Assembly (NCBI GenBank): GCA_035048495.1
Contig: CM068546.1
Coordinates: 14,824,435 to 14,888,434 of the forward strand
DNA from: Euptelea pleiosperma
Lineage: Eukaryota > Streptophyta > Magnoliopsida > Ranunculales > Eupteleaceae
Length of the DNA: 64,000 nt
Reading direction: 5' to 3'
Under the pieces are notes generated by a model. It had not been told where the DNA came from, made no database searches, and worked only from the letters and a program-made list of their open reading frames with translations. How positions within the stretch are numbered: position 1 is the first letter of the stretch; every line of letters starts with the position of its first letter. Below are positions 34,087 to 44,941 of this stretch, one piece after another. A program made the translations under genes and the position numbers.

Positions 34087-35872
34087 TAGAGGCGATGGAG
34101 GGGTGCGGTGGACTAACTCTCAGATCGAGTCAGTAAAAGGTGAGGACAGGTCCAACTGGGCTTCTACTTGAAAAAGCAAGCCCAAGCTTTGGCAAAAAGT
34201 TGCCAAAAAGAGATACTGGAGTGGTGATTCTAAATGATGCACACCAAGCACAGATAATCCTATTCTAAACAATCAAGATATATGTTAGGCATTATCTTAT
34301 TAGTTTTGGGGCTGGAGTAGATTATGACAGTGGGCGGACCACTGGTTTATCTCTTAGCCGCCGGACTAACTGTTTGCACTCAGAGGTTCTCACCAGGCTA
34401 CACTCTTCAGAGCGAATCCTTTAGTACTAACTCTAGTTAACAACAAGGCAATCCGAAGCCTAGACAGACGTGCGGCACAATGGCTGACTTAAGTACGTCC
34501 CAGACTAACCGGATTGGTCAAGTGGATAAGAAGAGTGTTCCCTCGGGTTAAGCTAGGGTTGATGTGTGTTCCTAGTCCACACGCAACTAACCGCCGAATA
34601 GTCCAAGATGCCACGTCGAGCTCAGTGTACTTGAGTAGCAGGGACTTATGGGTGTGTTAGACAACAGGGACCCGCGCTCGTGGTCTTATTTCGATTGGAT
34701 GTTAAGCGGGTTCGCTTTGCGTGGATTTTTCCTCGAACACCGGGCTAATTGGCTCTACTTCTTGATTCTTTTTAAGTAAATGGATCTTGGGGATCAATTT
34801 CAGCTGGAGTGATGAGGTGGGTGATGAAATCCCACCAGTTTCAATTTTGGAGCTGGGTTTGCTCTCTTAGAGTTGATTGATTAACGGCCACGCCACGCAA
34901 GTCGAATAAGTTGTTGCTAAAAAACAAATAGACAAGCGGCAATGATGCACCCAATAAGCTCTGTATCGCACTCAAGGCGAGGATAGAGACTTACCTCCCG
35001 TGGGCCACGCCACGGGGTCGCCTCCGTGGGTTAGAGAGGGGTATCCTAATGGGCTTGGGCCCGACTCCACCTCGTTGAGCTTTCGCTCTCTACCCACACT
35101 GGATCGTGTTCCTGCAGAAAAGTTAGATCGCACGGTCTAGGTATGTGGGATTCTATTTGGAAGATCCTTGCCTTTTTAGGGTTCACTGAACAAGCATTGA
35201 ATGTAGGCAAGTTTTTGAATTAGTTTCCAAATTCGAGATGGGTTAAAATTTAGGAATTCCCAGATTGGAAAATACCTAGATTGGAAAGTTTCCCGAACTG
35301 TGGAGATCTTCCAAGAAAGATTTGATTGCGAGATCCCTTATAATTTTGGGAAATTTCCCAAAATTGAAATTCTGCTAGATTTGGGGTGTTTCCTTTCGCA
35401 GACTTTTCCAAATTCGGAAGATTTCTAAAGATAGAAATGCTTCTAAAGAGGAAACTTCTAAGAGGGGAAACCCTAATTAAGCAGAGTTTCAAGATTTTGG
35501 AATCTTTCCAAAAATCACAAATCTTTGATTGGTGATTTCTAAAAATCTGCAGAATATAAAACCCTAATTTTTTGAATTTTGATTTTATTATTTTTTTGGT
35601 AATTTCCACTTAATCTAGGGTTTCTAAAAAACCCTAGAACAAGATCTAGCAGTTATTTGGAAAGCAGTTAAAATTCCTAAATTATTACAACTTTGCACTC
35701 GGCCTTCCGAGGCATTAAAAATAGTAATTTAAAATACTGCTAAAAATCACTAAAAACAAAAAAAATAGAAAGTTTTCCGAAAAGGTCGGGCTGTCCAAAT
35801 TGAGCAGCTTTCTGCTTCAGCAACTTTCCAATTCCGTCTTTACGTCCTTTTTCGCACTCCCGAACACCCGAG
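34087..35872 (-). other. B leader (5' UTR)
   Basis: Matches the A leader (39964-41668) over most of its length, in reverse orientation. It contains the same splice-donor-like GGGAGGTAAGT on the minus strand (34989-34999). The ATG used by A upstream of MAVERPL is not preserved as a long frame here. No gene. Confidence 0.8.
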
Positions 35873-35886
35873 CGGCAGCGGCGCCA
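35873..35886 (-). other. Primer-binding site of B (tRNA-Asp type)
   Basis: On the minus strand it reads TGGCGCCGCTGCCG, two bases after the LTR. Athila elements typically show TGGCGCCGTTGCCG, complementary to the tRNA-Asp 3' end, so one base differs. Confidence 0.85.
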
Positions 35887-35888
35887 TT

Positions 35889-37369
35889 TGAAAGTAGGAT
35901 TTTTCCGCGTCGTTGGTTACGGAAACCCTAACTTCAACAAGATTTGTAATATTATCCGATTATCCTGCAAAATTGACAGATTTGTATAGGGATTCGTGTC
36001 GGATGTCGATCCGCACTCGGGGTTAGTTAGCACGCGTAAAGAACATAAAATGATGGACTTTTTGCTTGGAATTGATGGGGTGAGAATGGTGAAGCGATTT
36101 AAAACATGCTTAGTGATTTTTAGAGAGAGAAATTTCCACAAACAACCAAAAACCCAAAAGTAAACTAACAAATGTAAAAATAACAATTTTATTCATCCTC
36201 AATGAGTTCTTACAATTCAAATTAAATTCAAAAACAATCTAGAAAGCCATAAACAAATTTAATCTAGAGAGAAAAAGATAGGTGGTAGAGAGAGAAACGA
36301 ACTAGACTTAGAGAAAGAAAAAGAGATTAGGATCTAGAGAGATTAACTAGAGAGAGAAAAAGAAATTAAGAGATCTAGAGAGTGAGAACTGAGTTTTAGA
36401 GAGAGAGAATAGAGAGAGAAAGAGCTTAAGAGAGAGAATCTTACCCTTGAAACATACCCGGAATGCTCGGTCGAGATCGATCATGATGGATTAACCCAAG
36501 ATGGTTGGAACGGCCTAAAGGTGTGATTGTGATGGTGAGTGGGCAGCAGCCACCATGGAGGGTATGATGCCCTCCTTTGTTTTTTTTTTTTTTTTTTCTT
36601 GGTGAAAACGGAGAGAGAAGAAGAGAGAGGCAGCTATTCAAGAGGGGATTGGTTATGCCATTACCAACACCAGCAACGTGGCTGGAGGGGGATGAAGACG
36701 CGATGGAGTAGGGGGCGATCATGCAACAGGCGGTGCTGGTTTGTGGGGGGCGGACTGTGGTTGGTGTTGCAATTTTGCAACACCAAAAACCGTGAAGAGT
36801 AGCAGTTCGGTGGCTGTTGTAGCGGCTTGGAGCGAGGAAGGAGAATGGGGGTCCGATCTGATGAAGGAATGGGCAAACCTGTCGGTGGCGCTCATGCTTA
36901 GGGAAGACAATAGTAGCAAAGAGAGACGAAGGAGGCGGATCCAGCGGTGAAGTATGCTGCAATTCCCACCTCCTCTTCTTCTTTTCTTGTGAAACACGGT
37001 CTGCAAGTTGGAGTTGCAGACTCGTGTCCAGCAGGTGCTGGTGGAGGTGGATGGCGGTAGTGGGCTAGGCGGTGTACAACTGCTGGCTGTAGGAGGCAGC
37101 AAGGCGGAGATGTTGCAGGCGGAGGTTGCAGGCGGAGGTTGCAGGCGGTACCGTTGGTGCAGCGTCAAGAGAAGGAGGACGCGTTCGTGCTGCACGCAGC
37201 AATAGGGAGCGCAGGCGAGAGGAGGGAGAAGGAGCAGAAGAGGAAGAAGAAGAAGAAGAAGGAGGACTGGACTGGTGGGGGGGCGCTGCCGGCCGGAGTT
37301 GCAGGCTGCAACTCCGGTAGAAAACGAAAAAAAAACGAAAATAGAAACAAGAAAAATGAGAAGAAGAAA

Positions 37370-37415
<46 letters not shown>

Positions 37416-37713
37416 AGAAGAAGAAGAAGAAGAAGGAGGAGGAGGAGAACGAGGACCAGATGGCCGGAGTTGCTGCCTGCAACTCCGGCGAAGATGGAGG
37501 AGGAAGAAGAAGAAGAAAAGAAGAAAAAAGAAGAAAAGAGAAGAAAGAAGAAGGCGAAAACGTGGGCAGAAGATTAGGGGAAGGAGAGGAGAAGAGGGGA
37601 GAGGGATTAGGGTTCGAACGAACCCCTATCCTTCTCCTTTTAAAGCTTCCCTATTTCCTTTAATGGAAATAGGGGATTTTTTGAATAAAAAAAATAAGAA
37701 AAATAATTTTTAA

Positions 37714-37752
<39 letters not shown>

Positions 37753-38713
37753 TAAAAACCTACTTTTCTATGGGGAATCTCTCCAATTAGTGGACCCCCC
37801 ATTTAATTAAAATTATTTTTGAAATTCGCGGGGTCCACTAACTGGTCGGACAGCGGTTCGATGATGATGGGCCCGGCTACTGGCCCACATGGACTGATGA
37901 TGTCCATCGTCTCACAAGATGATGTGACAGGCATTCTGAAGGCGATCGGATGGATGGTGACTTGATTGGGACCCAGATTGGTAGATCGACGGATCTAGAG
38001 AGATCCAACGGTCCGATTGAAGATCCAACGGTCCGATGGAAGATCCAACGGTCAGAAAGCTAAGGGAGATGAGATAGAGCCGATGGGTAGGAGTTCTGGG
38101 GTTAGGTCAGTAGATTCGAGGATCGAGAGATGAAGAGAGAGAGAGAATAAGAAGAGATGAGAGAAAAAGTATCAAAAAAATGGAAAAAAGCACTGGCGGA
38201 GGGTCTGGAACCCTGGTCTTCACTGTGACCATCCTCACGCTTCTCCAGTAGAGTCGACTATCATTCCTTGCTGACTCATGTGGCTTTAAACGCTTTGGTC
38301 CGTCTCTTGGTCATTGGCTCTCCTGCTCTCTTCGTTCTTTGGGCCGGCTTTTTGGTCCTCTTATTCAGCCCATATTTGGCCCATATCTTCTAGTCATAGC
38401 ATGTGGGCTCTTTAAGCTTTGATAATGGGCTCTCATGATCGATTTGGGCCCACAAGTCTCGAGAATCGTCCCATCGGGGTTTCCTGCGACAGAAGAAGCG
38501 CGTAATGAGACTTTATCAGAACGGCTTAATATCTAGACTTCCGAAAATGTGTTTAATGCATGCAAATATACCATTTCGTCCAGAAAAGTGTGTTCTACGC
38601 AATAGAAGAGACTCTTACGTAGAAAAGTAGATAAATAGAGTATTTTAACGTGGGAGAATGCAATAACGCTAACAGGATAATTGCTTAAAATAAGCACTTT
38701 TGAGCGAATATCA
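35889..38713 (-). repeat. B 5' LTR
   Basis: 2825 bp and almost identical to 27393-30218. It is followed by the GCAAC target copy at 38714-38718. Purine repeat at 37356-37447; poly-T at 37718-37748. Confidence 0.95.
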
Positions 38714-38718
38714 GCAAC

Positions 38719-39947
38719 TCCGGCCGACAACTCTCCCACGAGCTCTTCTCTCCCCACCTCTTCTCTCCCTTCTATCCCTCTCTAGCACGTCCTCTTCTTG
38801 GGGACGTGTTCTCTGTTGGCAGGTGGTGGCAATCTCATCTCCAACAACCCCCCGAAACGTTGCTGCACCAACGGTACCGCCTGCAACCACCGCCTGCAAC
38901 CTCCGCCTGCAACATCTCCGCCTGCAACATCTCCCCCTTGCTGCTGCCGCCTCCTTCTCACCTTACCGCCCCCATCTCCATATCTCTATCCCACCAGAAA
39001 ACCCAGCCGCCTGTCTCATCTACTCCTCTAAAAAAATCGTGACCTCTTTCTTCAAAAATAGAAAACGAAAAAGAAAAAAAAGAGGAAGATGAAGAGAGGA
39101 GGAGAAGTGGAGTGCGCCCCTCATTGACTCCATTGCTGGATTGAATCTGACTCAGTCTAGCTCGTCCGAACGTTGCAGTCCTTCTTCACCTTCATCGCCT
39201 TGCTCCAGCCACCAAGAACAACCATAAACCGTTGTGCATCCAACGGGGCTGTCCTCTAGCCGCCGCACCAGCATCCTTCCAAGCTGTGTTCACGCCCATC
39301 TCACAAGGAGCGAGCTCTCCTCTACCCCTTTCACATGCTTCATCCGCAAATTCCCACAGCCTAGTTTGGGCAAGCACCATCACCTTGTTGAATGGCCATC
39401 AACATTATCTTCATCTCTTGGTGAGTTTTATGGTAGGATCTTTCATTTTCTCTCTCCTCTTCTTTAGACTCTCTCTATAGTTTCTCTCTCTACCCTTATA
39501 TGTTTTCTAGGTTAATGCTTACTGCATTTTAGTTTTAGGATAGCTAAATTTCGTTCAAGATTCCATGTAATGGTCGTCATATTTTGATTATTAATAAAGT
39601 GAGTTCGATGAATGAGTTTTATGGATATTAAAGGTTTACTGTGAATATAGTGTCCTCCATTTTTAATTATTAGTGTCCATGTCTCTCAAAAATTCCCAAA
39701 GAATGTTTTAAAAATCCTCATCACCATTCTCACCCTTCCATCCTTTTATTTTTAACAATTTCTGAGAAAAATCCGTAATTTCATGTCCATTATTGCGCTA
39801 ATCTGACTAATCCCGAGTGCGGATCGACATCCGACACAAGCCACTGTGCAAAATTGCTCATTCTACAGGTTAAAAGTTTCGAATTAATTAAAAATGTGTT
39901 GAAGTTAGGGTTTCCGTAACCAACGACGCGGAAAATACCTACTTTCA
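38719..39947 (+). repeat. A 5' LTR, part 2 (R/U5)
   Basis: Continues the A LTR after B and ends CCTACTTTCA. It matches 50595-51823, with three substitutions seen (near 39249, 39785 and 39880). Confidence 0.95.
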
Positions 39948-39949
39948 AA

Positions 39950-39963
39950 TGGCGCCGCTGCCG
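39950..39963 (+). other. Primer-binding site of A (tRNA-Asp type)
   Basis: TGGCGCCGCTGCCG begins two bases after the LTR end. It is the same as in B and one base from the usual Athila site. Confidence 0.9.
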
Positions 39964-41668
39964 CTTGGGTGTTCGGGAGTGCGAAAAAGGACGTAAAGAC
40001 GGAATTGGAAAGTTGCTGAATCGGAAAGCTGCTCAATTTGGCCAGCCCGACCTTTTCGGGAAACTTTCTATTTTTTGTTTTTGTTGATTTTTTAGCAGTT
40101 TTTAAATTACTATTTTTAATGCCTCGGAAGGCCAAGTGCAATTTGTAATAATTTAGGAATTTTACTGCTTTCCATATAACTGCTAGATCTTGTTCTAGGG
40201 TTTTTTTAGAAACCCTAGATTAAGTGGAAATTACAAAAAAAAAAATTAAAAAAATCAAAATTCAAAAAAAATTAGGGTGTTATATTCTGCAGATTTTTAG
40301 AAATCACCAATCAAGGATTTGCGATTTTTGGAAAGATTCTAAAATCTTGAAACTTTGCTAAATTAGGGTTTCCCCTCTTCGAAGTTTCCTCTTTAGAAGA
40401 ATTTCTATCTTTAGAAACCTTCCGAATTTGGAAAAGTCTGCAAAAGGAAACACCCCAAATCTAGCAGAATTTCAATTTTGGGAAATTTCCCAAAATTATA
40501 AGGGATCTCGCAATCAAATCTTTCTTGGAAGATCTCCACAGTTCGGGAAACTTTCCAATCTAGGTATTTTCCATTCTGGGAATTCCTAAATTTTAACCCA
40601 TCTCGAATTTGGAAACTAATTCAAAAACTTGCCTAAATTCAGTGCTTGTTCAGTGAACCCTAAAAAGGCAAGGATCTTCCAAATAGAATCCCACATACCT
40701 AGACCGTGCGATCTAACTTTTCTGCAGGAACACGATCCAGTGTGGGTAGAGAGCGAAAGCTCAAAGAGGTGGAGTCGGGCCCAAGCCCATTAGGATACCC
40801 CTCTCTAACCCACGGAGGCGACCCCGTGGCGTGGCCCACGGGAGGTAAGTCTCTATCCTCGCCTTGAGTGCGATACAGAGCATATTGGGTGCATCATTGC
40901 CGCTTGTCTATTTGTTTTTTTAGCAACAACTTATTCGACTTGCGTGGCGTGGCCGTTAATCAATCAACTCTAAGAGAGCAAACCCAGCTCCAAAATTGAA
41001 ACTGGTGGGATTTCATCACCCACCTCATCACTCCAGCTGAAATTGATCCCCAAGATCCATTTAATTAAAAAGAATCAAGAAGTAGAGCCAATTAGCCCGG
41101 TGTTCGAGGAAAAATCCACGCAAAGCGAACCCGCTTAACATCCAATCGAAATAAGACCACGAGCGCGGGTCCCTGTTGTCTAACACACCCATAAGTCCCT
41201 GCTACTCAAGTACACTGAGCTCGACGTGGCATCTTGGACTATTCGGCGGTTAGTTGCGTGTGGACTAGGAACACACATCAACCCTAGCTTAACCCGAGGG
41301 AACACTCTTCTTATCCACTTGACCAATCCGGTTAGTCTGGGACGTACTTAAGTCAGCCATTGTGCCGCACGTCTGTCTAGGCTTCGGATTGCCTTGTTGT
41401 TAACTAGAGTTAGTACTAAAGGATTCGCTCTGAAGAGTGTAGCCTGGTGAGAACCTCTGACTGCAAAACAGTTAGTCCGGCGGTTAAAAGATAAACCAGT
41501 GGTCCGCCCACTGTCATAATCTACTCTAGCCCCAAAACTAACAAAGATAATTCCTAAAATATATCCTGAGTGCTTAGAATAGGATTATCTGTGCTTGGTG
41601 TGCATCATTTAGGATAGTGTTCCTCTCTGGCAACTTTTTGCCAAGTATAGAGCTTGCCTCATTAGCGT
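39964..41668 (+). other. A leader (5' UTR), 1.7 kb
   Basis: A long non-coding leader conserved with B and C. A consensus splice donor context (GGGAG|GTAAGT, intron from 40845) is present in all three. Acceptor-like AG sites, for example AAGTATAG just before the gag ATG, could give a spliced leader. Packaging signals would be expected here, but none can be recognised by eye. Confidence 0.75.
40841..40850 (+). promoter_or_regulatory. Candidate leader splice donor
   Basis: GGAGGTAAGT is a full consensus plant donor. It is conserved at the homologous place in B (34989-34999, minus) and C (54077-54087). Splicing is not demonstrated. Confidence 0.35.
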
Positions 41669-44600
41669 ATGTCCGGTTGGACTCGCCCGAACAAGCGCTT
41701 GGTTCGATCTGAGAATCACGTCCCTACAGTGGATCCTCCACTGAATTCTTCCCCATCTCTTTCACCACCTGCCTCCCCCAGTACTACTACCTTTGTAGTC
41801 ATGGCAGTCGAACGACCTCTTATCGAGACGTTCGCTCCTATCTCTGCCAATCCGCCCACTTGCATTGTTCTCCCACCTACTACGGCGGTACAGTTCGAGA
41901 TCAGGCCACAGACGATTCAAATGCTGCCTACCTTTCGTGGTCTCCCAAGAGAAGACCCTTATTCCCATATTAGGGAATTCCAACATGTCATCCTACTTTT
42001 CAAAAATCAGAACCTTGATGATGACAATGTCCGTTTGCGAGTTTTCCCATTCTCGCTCAAAGACCGAGCCTCAGATTGGCTCTACTCCTTACCCGCTGAT
42101 TCAATCAGCAGTTGGAAAGAATTGGTGGGCAAATTCATGTCTAAATTCTACCCCATGACTCGGACCAACCAAATGAAGCAACTCATCCAGGACTTTCGAC
42201 AGAAGTCCGATGAGAAATTTTTTGAAGCGTGGGATAGATTCCAAGACTACCTGACTAAGTGTCCCCACCATAACATCGACAAGGGAAATCTTGTCCACGT
42301 CTTCTATAAGGGACTTACTGATGAGTCCCGGACCATGGTAGAGTCAATGTGCCAAGGAAAATTCCTGCACCAAACTCCGACCGATGCATACAAATTCTTG
42401 GGAGAGTTAGGAGAAAACTCTCAACATTGGACGACTGACTCAGAGTTTAGTCGAACCACTTCGGTCCAAAGGACAACCAAGGGACATGATGCTACAGCTG
42501 ATACTGAGCTTCGATCAGTCATTCAAGAGTTGAGCAAGTCAGTCTCGGCACTGGCTGTGTCTGTACAAAAGCCTACTCAACAATCTACCCCAGTCATGCA
42601 TGTGGGACACGAGAGCCCTATTGAATCCTGCACCCTCTGTCTGCAACCCTCCCATACTACTGAGCATTGTCCTTTGAATGAAGGGTGGTCTAATCCTCTT
42701 CAGGAAGAAGTTTGTGCTTTCAGCACATACAAACCACCCACTCAGAACTCGTATAGTCAATCTTATCATCCGGACACGAGAAACCACCCTAACTTTTCTT
42801 GGAGGCCTCAGTCTACTCAACCACAAGCTCAACCTCCACGTCAACCTCAGGGCATGTATCCTCCTGGGTTCAATCAACCCAATAGGCAATTCAATCAGGG
42901 TCAGTACCAGCAGAATCAGTACCCATCTACTCAGAACCAGCAATTCCAACAGGGTCAATACTCTGGACAATCGAGCACATTTCAGAATCAGCAAAGAGTC
43001 CCACAGACCTTTCAGAACCAACCGATTGTCCCAACTAATTCTCCAGCCTATAACTATAATGCCCCAATGAGCTCAAGTCGCGAATTGGTGCCTCAGCTCC
43101 CATTAGCTGCCCCCCAACAGTCGGTCCCCAAATCTGGTATCGAAGACCTTCTAGCTCAACTCATTACTCAGCAACAACAATCTATGCAACGCCTAGAGCA
43201 ACAGCAACAGCAATCCATGCTTCGTCTAGAGCAACGTCTAGGTAACTTGGAAGCTGAGAAAGCTAAGGGGATCTTTCCTAGCCAACCCATTGCCAACCCT
43301 AAAGGAAATGCCAAAGGGGCAGTATATGAGATCGGATCCCAATCTCAAAGCCAGAATGAGAATTGTCCAGGGGAGGTGCAAGCTGTAACCACCCTACGAT
43401 CTGGAAAAACTGTGGACATGGGAGTCCAACCACCACCGGTGCCATCTCCAGCACCCATCACTCGTACAGAGGAAACTAGTACCAATCCTACCTCTGCTTC
43501 TTCTACCTCTGCACCAACATCAGATATCCCTGTGCAGAAATCTAAGGCTAAAGACAAATCCATTTGTCGAGTAAAGCCTCCTTTCCCGGACAGACTTGTC
43601 CAAGATAAGCGGGATCAGCAATTCTCTGAGATCTTAGATGTCTTTAAAGACGTCCAGATCAATATCCCATTCCTTTCTGCTATCAAGCAAATCCCCTCCT
43701 ATGCCAAATTCCTCAAGGACTTGTGCACAGTTAAGCGGCGTACGCATGTACCCAAAGCTGCCTTCTTGGCCGAAAAAGCTACCGCGTTCATTCAACGCAA
43801 CAGTGTGATCAAACACAAGGATCCAGGTAGCCCAACTGTCCAATGTGAAATTGGCGACAACTTTAGCTGCACTGCCTTGCTAGATTTAAGGGCTAGCGTT
43901 AACCTCATACCATTCTCGGTATATCAGCAGTTAGGACTGAAAGATATGAAGCCTACCAATGTCACCCTGAAATTGGCTGATCAGTCCATCAAAATTCCAA
44001 GAGGAATCATTGAAGATGTCCTAGTAAAAGTCACTGACTTTTATTATCCTGTGGACTTTATCATTCTAGACACCGAGCCGTGTCAGGATAACCGCATTCC
44101 GGTCATCTTAGGCCGTCCATTCCTTGCCACCGCGAACGCACACATCGGGTGCCGGGACGGAAACATGTCCATTGCTTTTGGTAACCTCAAAGCTGAGGTC
44201 AACATCTTTCGTTTAATGCAACAAGATGCCGATCGCGAAGTGACCGATGAAATGTGTGCCGTTGAGAGTCTAATCCCGGACTCCACCGAAGATATTCTTA
44301 AGCAGTGTCTAGAACACTTTGGAGCTGACTTTGCAACAGAGTCAGCTATTTCTGATCTCAATGATCTTTTGGAGACTGCTCCACTGATAGAGATCCCCGC
44401 TCCTCTCATCGAGTTCGAGCCTCTGATAACCATGGCCAGAGAACCCATCATTCCTTTACCTACTGAAGTCAAACCTCTTCAATCCGTGTCTTCTGTGACA
44501 CCTATTTCTACTTCATCTGCTCCAATATTGGAGCTTAAGCCTCTTCCCACAGATCTTTCCTATGCCTATCTTGGTCCTAAGGAAACCTACCCTGTCATTA

Positions 44601-44941
44601 TTGCTTCCGCTTTGTCTGAGAGTGAACGTAAGAAACTTCTCGAGCTGCTCAACGAGCACAAATCTGCGATCGGTTGGACTATAGATGATATCCGAGGCAT
44701 AGACCCCTCGGTGTGCCAACATCACATCTATCTCGAGGATGAATCCAAAACCTCTCGAGAACACCAGAGGAGGTTGAACCCCATCTTGAAGGATGTAGTC
44801 CGGGATGAGGTCCTTAAACTGTTAGATGCGGGTATCATTTATCCCATCTCCGATAGCAAATGGGTGAGTCCTATTCATGTCGTCCCTAAAAAGGCAGGAT
44901 TCACAGTTGTGGAAAATGAGAACAAGGAAATGGTAACCTAG
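41669..44941 (+). CDS. gag-pro: A: Gag-protease-start of RT polyprotein (1090 aa, ends at premature TAG)
   Basis: The frame opens at ATG 41669 and ends at TAG 44939-44941. About residues 85-250 form the Retrotrans_gag capsid domain (FRGLPREDP, FPFSLKDRASDWLYSLP). A CCHC zinc knuckle follows (C321-C324-H329-C334), then a Gln/Pro-rich linker (~350-500), a TTLRSGK motif (~575), and the aspartic protease domain from ~650 to 850. The catalytic Asp is D739 but the glycine normally two residues later is Arg (R741), which should impair cleavage. The tail (~1015-1090) is the N-terminal part of RT (SKWVSPIHVVPKK). The reading frame after the TAG is the same, so a single nonsense codon separates this part from the rest of pol. 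The affinity is Athila. Confidence 0.93.
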   Translation: MSGWTRPNKRLVRSENHVPTVDPPLNSSPSLSPPASPSTTTFVVMAVERPLIETFAPISANPPTCIVLPPTTAVQFEIRPQTIQMLPTFRGLPREDPYSHIREFQHVILLFKNQNLDDDNVRLRVFPFSLKDRASDWLYSLPADSISSWKELVGKFMSKFYPMTRTNQMKQLIQDFRQKSDEKFFEAWDRFQDYLTKCPHHNIDKGNLVHVFYKGLTDESRTMVESMCQGKFLHQTPTDAYKFLGELGENSQHWTTDSEFSRTTSVQRTTKGHDATADTELRSVIQELSKSVSALAVSVQKPTQQSTPVMHVGHESPIESCTLCLQPSHTTEHCPLNEGWSNPLQEEVCAFSTYKPPTQNSYSQSYHPDTRNHPNFSWRPQSTQPQAQPPRQPQGMYPPGFNQPNRQFNQGQYQQNQYPSTQNQQFQQGQYSGQSSTFQNQQRVPQTFQNQPIVPTNSPAYNYNAPMSSSRELVPQLPLAAPQQSVPKSGIEDLLAQLITQQQQSMQRLEQQQQQSMLRLEQRLGNLEAEKAKGIFPSQPIANPKGNAKGAVYEIGSQSQSQNENCPGEVQAVTTLRSGKTVDMGVQPPPVPSPAPITRTEETSTNPTSASSTSAPTSDIPVQKSKAKDKSICRVKPPFPDRLVQDKRDQQFSEILDVFKDVQINIPFLSAIKQIPSYAKFLKDLCTVKRRTHVPKAAFLAEKATAFIQRNSVIKHKDPGSPTVQCEIGDNFSCTALLDLRASVNLIPFSVYQQLGLKDMKPTNVTLKLADQSIKIPRGIIEDVLVKVTDFYYPVDFIILDTEPCQDNRIPVILGRPFLATANAHIGCRDGNMSIAFGNLKAEVNIFRLMQQDADREVTDEMCAVESLIPDSTEDILKQCLEHFGADFATESAISDLNDLLETAPLIEIPAPLIEFEPLITMAREPIIPLPTEVKPLQSVSSVTPISTSSAPILELKPLPTDLSYAYLGPKETYPVIIASALSESERKKLLELLNEHKSAIGWTIDDIRGIDPSVCQHHIYLEDESKTSREHQRRLNPILKDVVRDEVLKLLDAGIIYPISDSKWVSPIHVVPKKAGFTVVENENKEMVT
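43883..43894 (+). other. A protease active-site motif, altered
   Basis: Codons encode Asp-Leu-Arg-Ala at the position of the family Asp-Leu-Gly-Ala. The Arg codon is AGG. The glycine is normally required for the flap and active-site geometry of aspartic proteases, so loss of activity is expected. Confidence 0.8.

Larger units (their letters stand above)
27393..38713 (-). mobile_element. Element B: young non-autonomous Athila-like retrotransposon
   Basis: An 11,321-bp element in reverse orientation. Its 5' LTR is 35889-38713 (2825 bp), internal region 30219-35888 (5670 bp), 3' LTR 27393-30218 (2826 bp), with an exact GCAAC duplication. The only LTR differences I saw are G27998 versus A36494 and one base in an A-run, so this is the youngest insertion in the nest. 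It encodes one open frame of 618 codons derived from the gag linker and protease tail, with no capsid domain, zinc knuckle, RT or integrase. LTR ends, primer site, polypurine tract, leader and 3' UTR match A, so A-type proteins could mobilise it. Confidence 0.96.

Noticed and set aside
42539..43021. Overlapping 130-160-codon frames on both strands inside A gag-pro
   Set aside because: Shadows of the Gln/Pro-rich coding sequence. They are not conserved as frames in B or C.
44939..44941. Programmed stop-codon readthrough in A
   Set aside because: The TAG lies inside RT, not between gag and pol, and the following bases do not match the CARYYA-type plant readthrough context.
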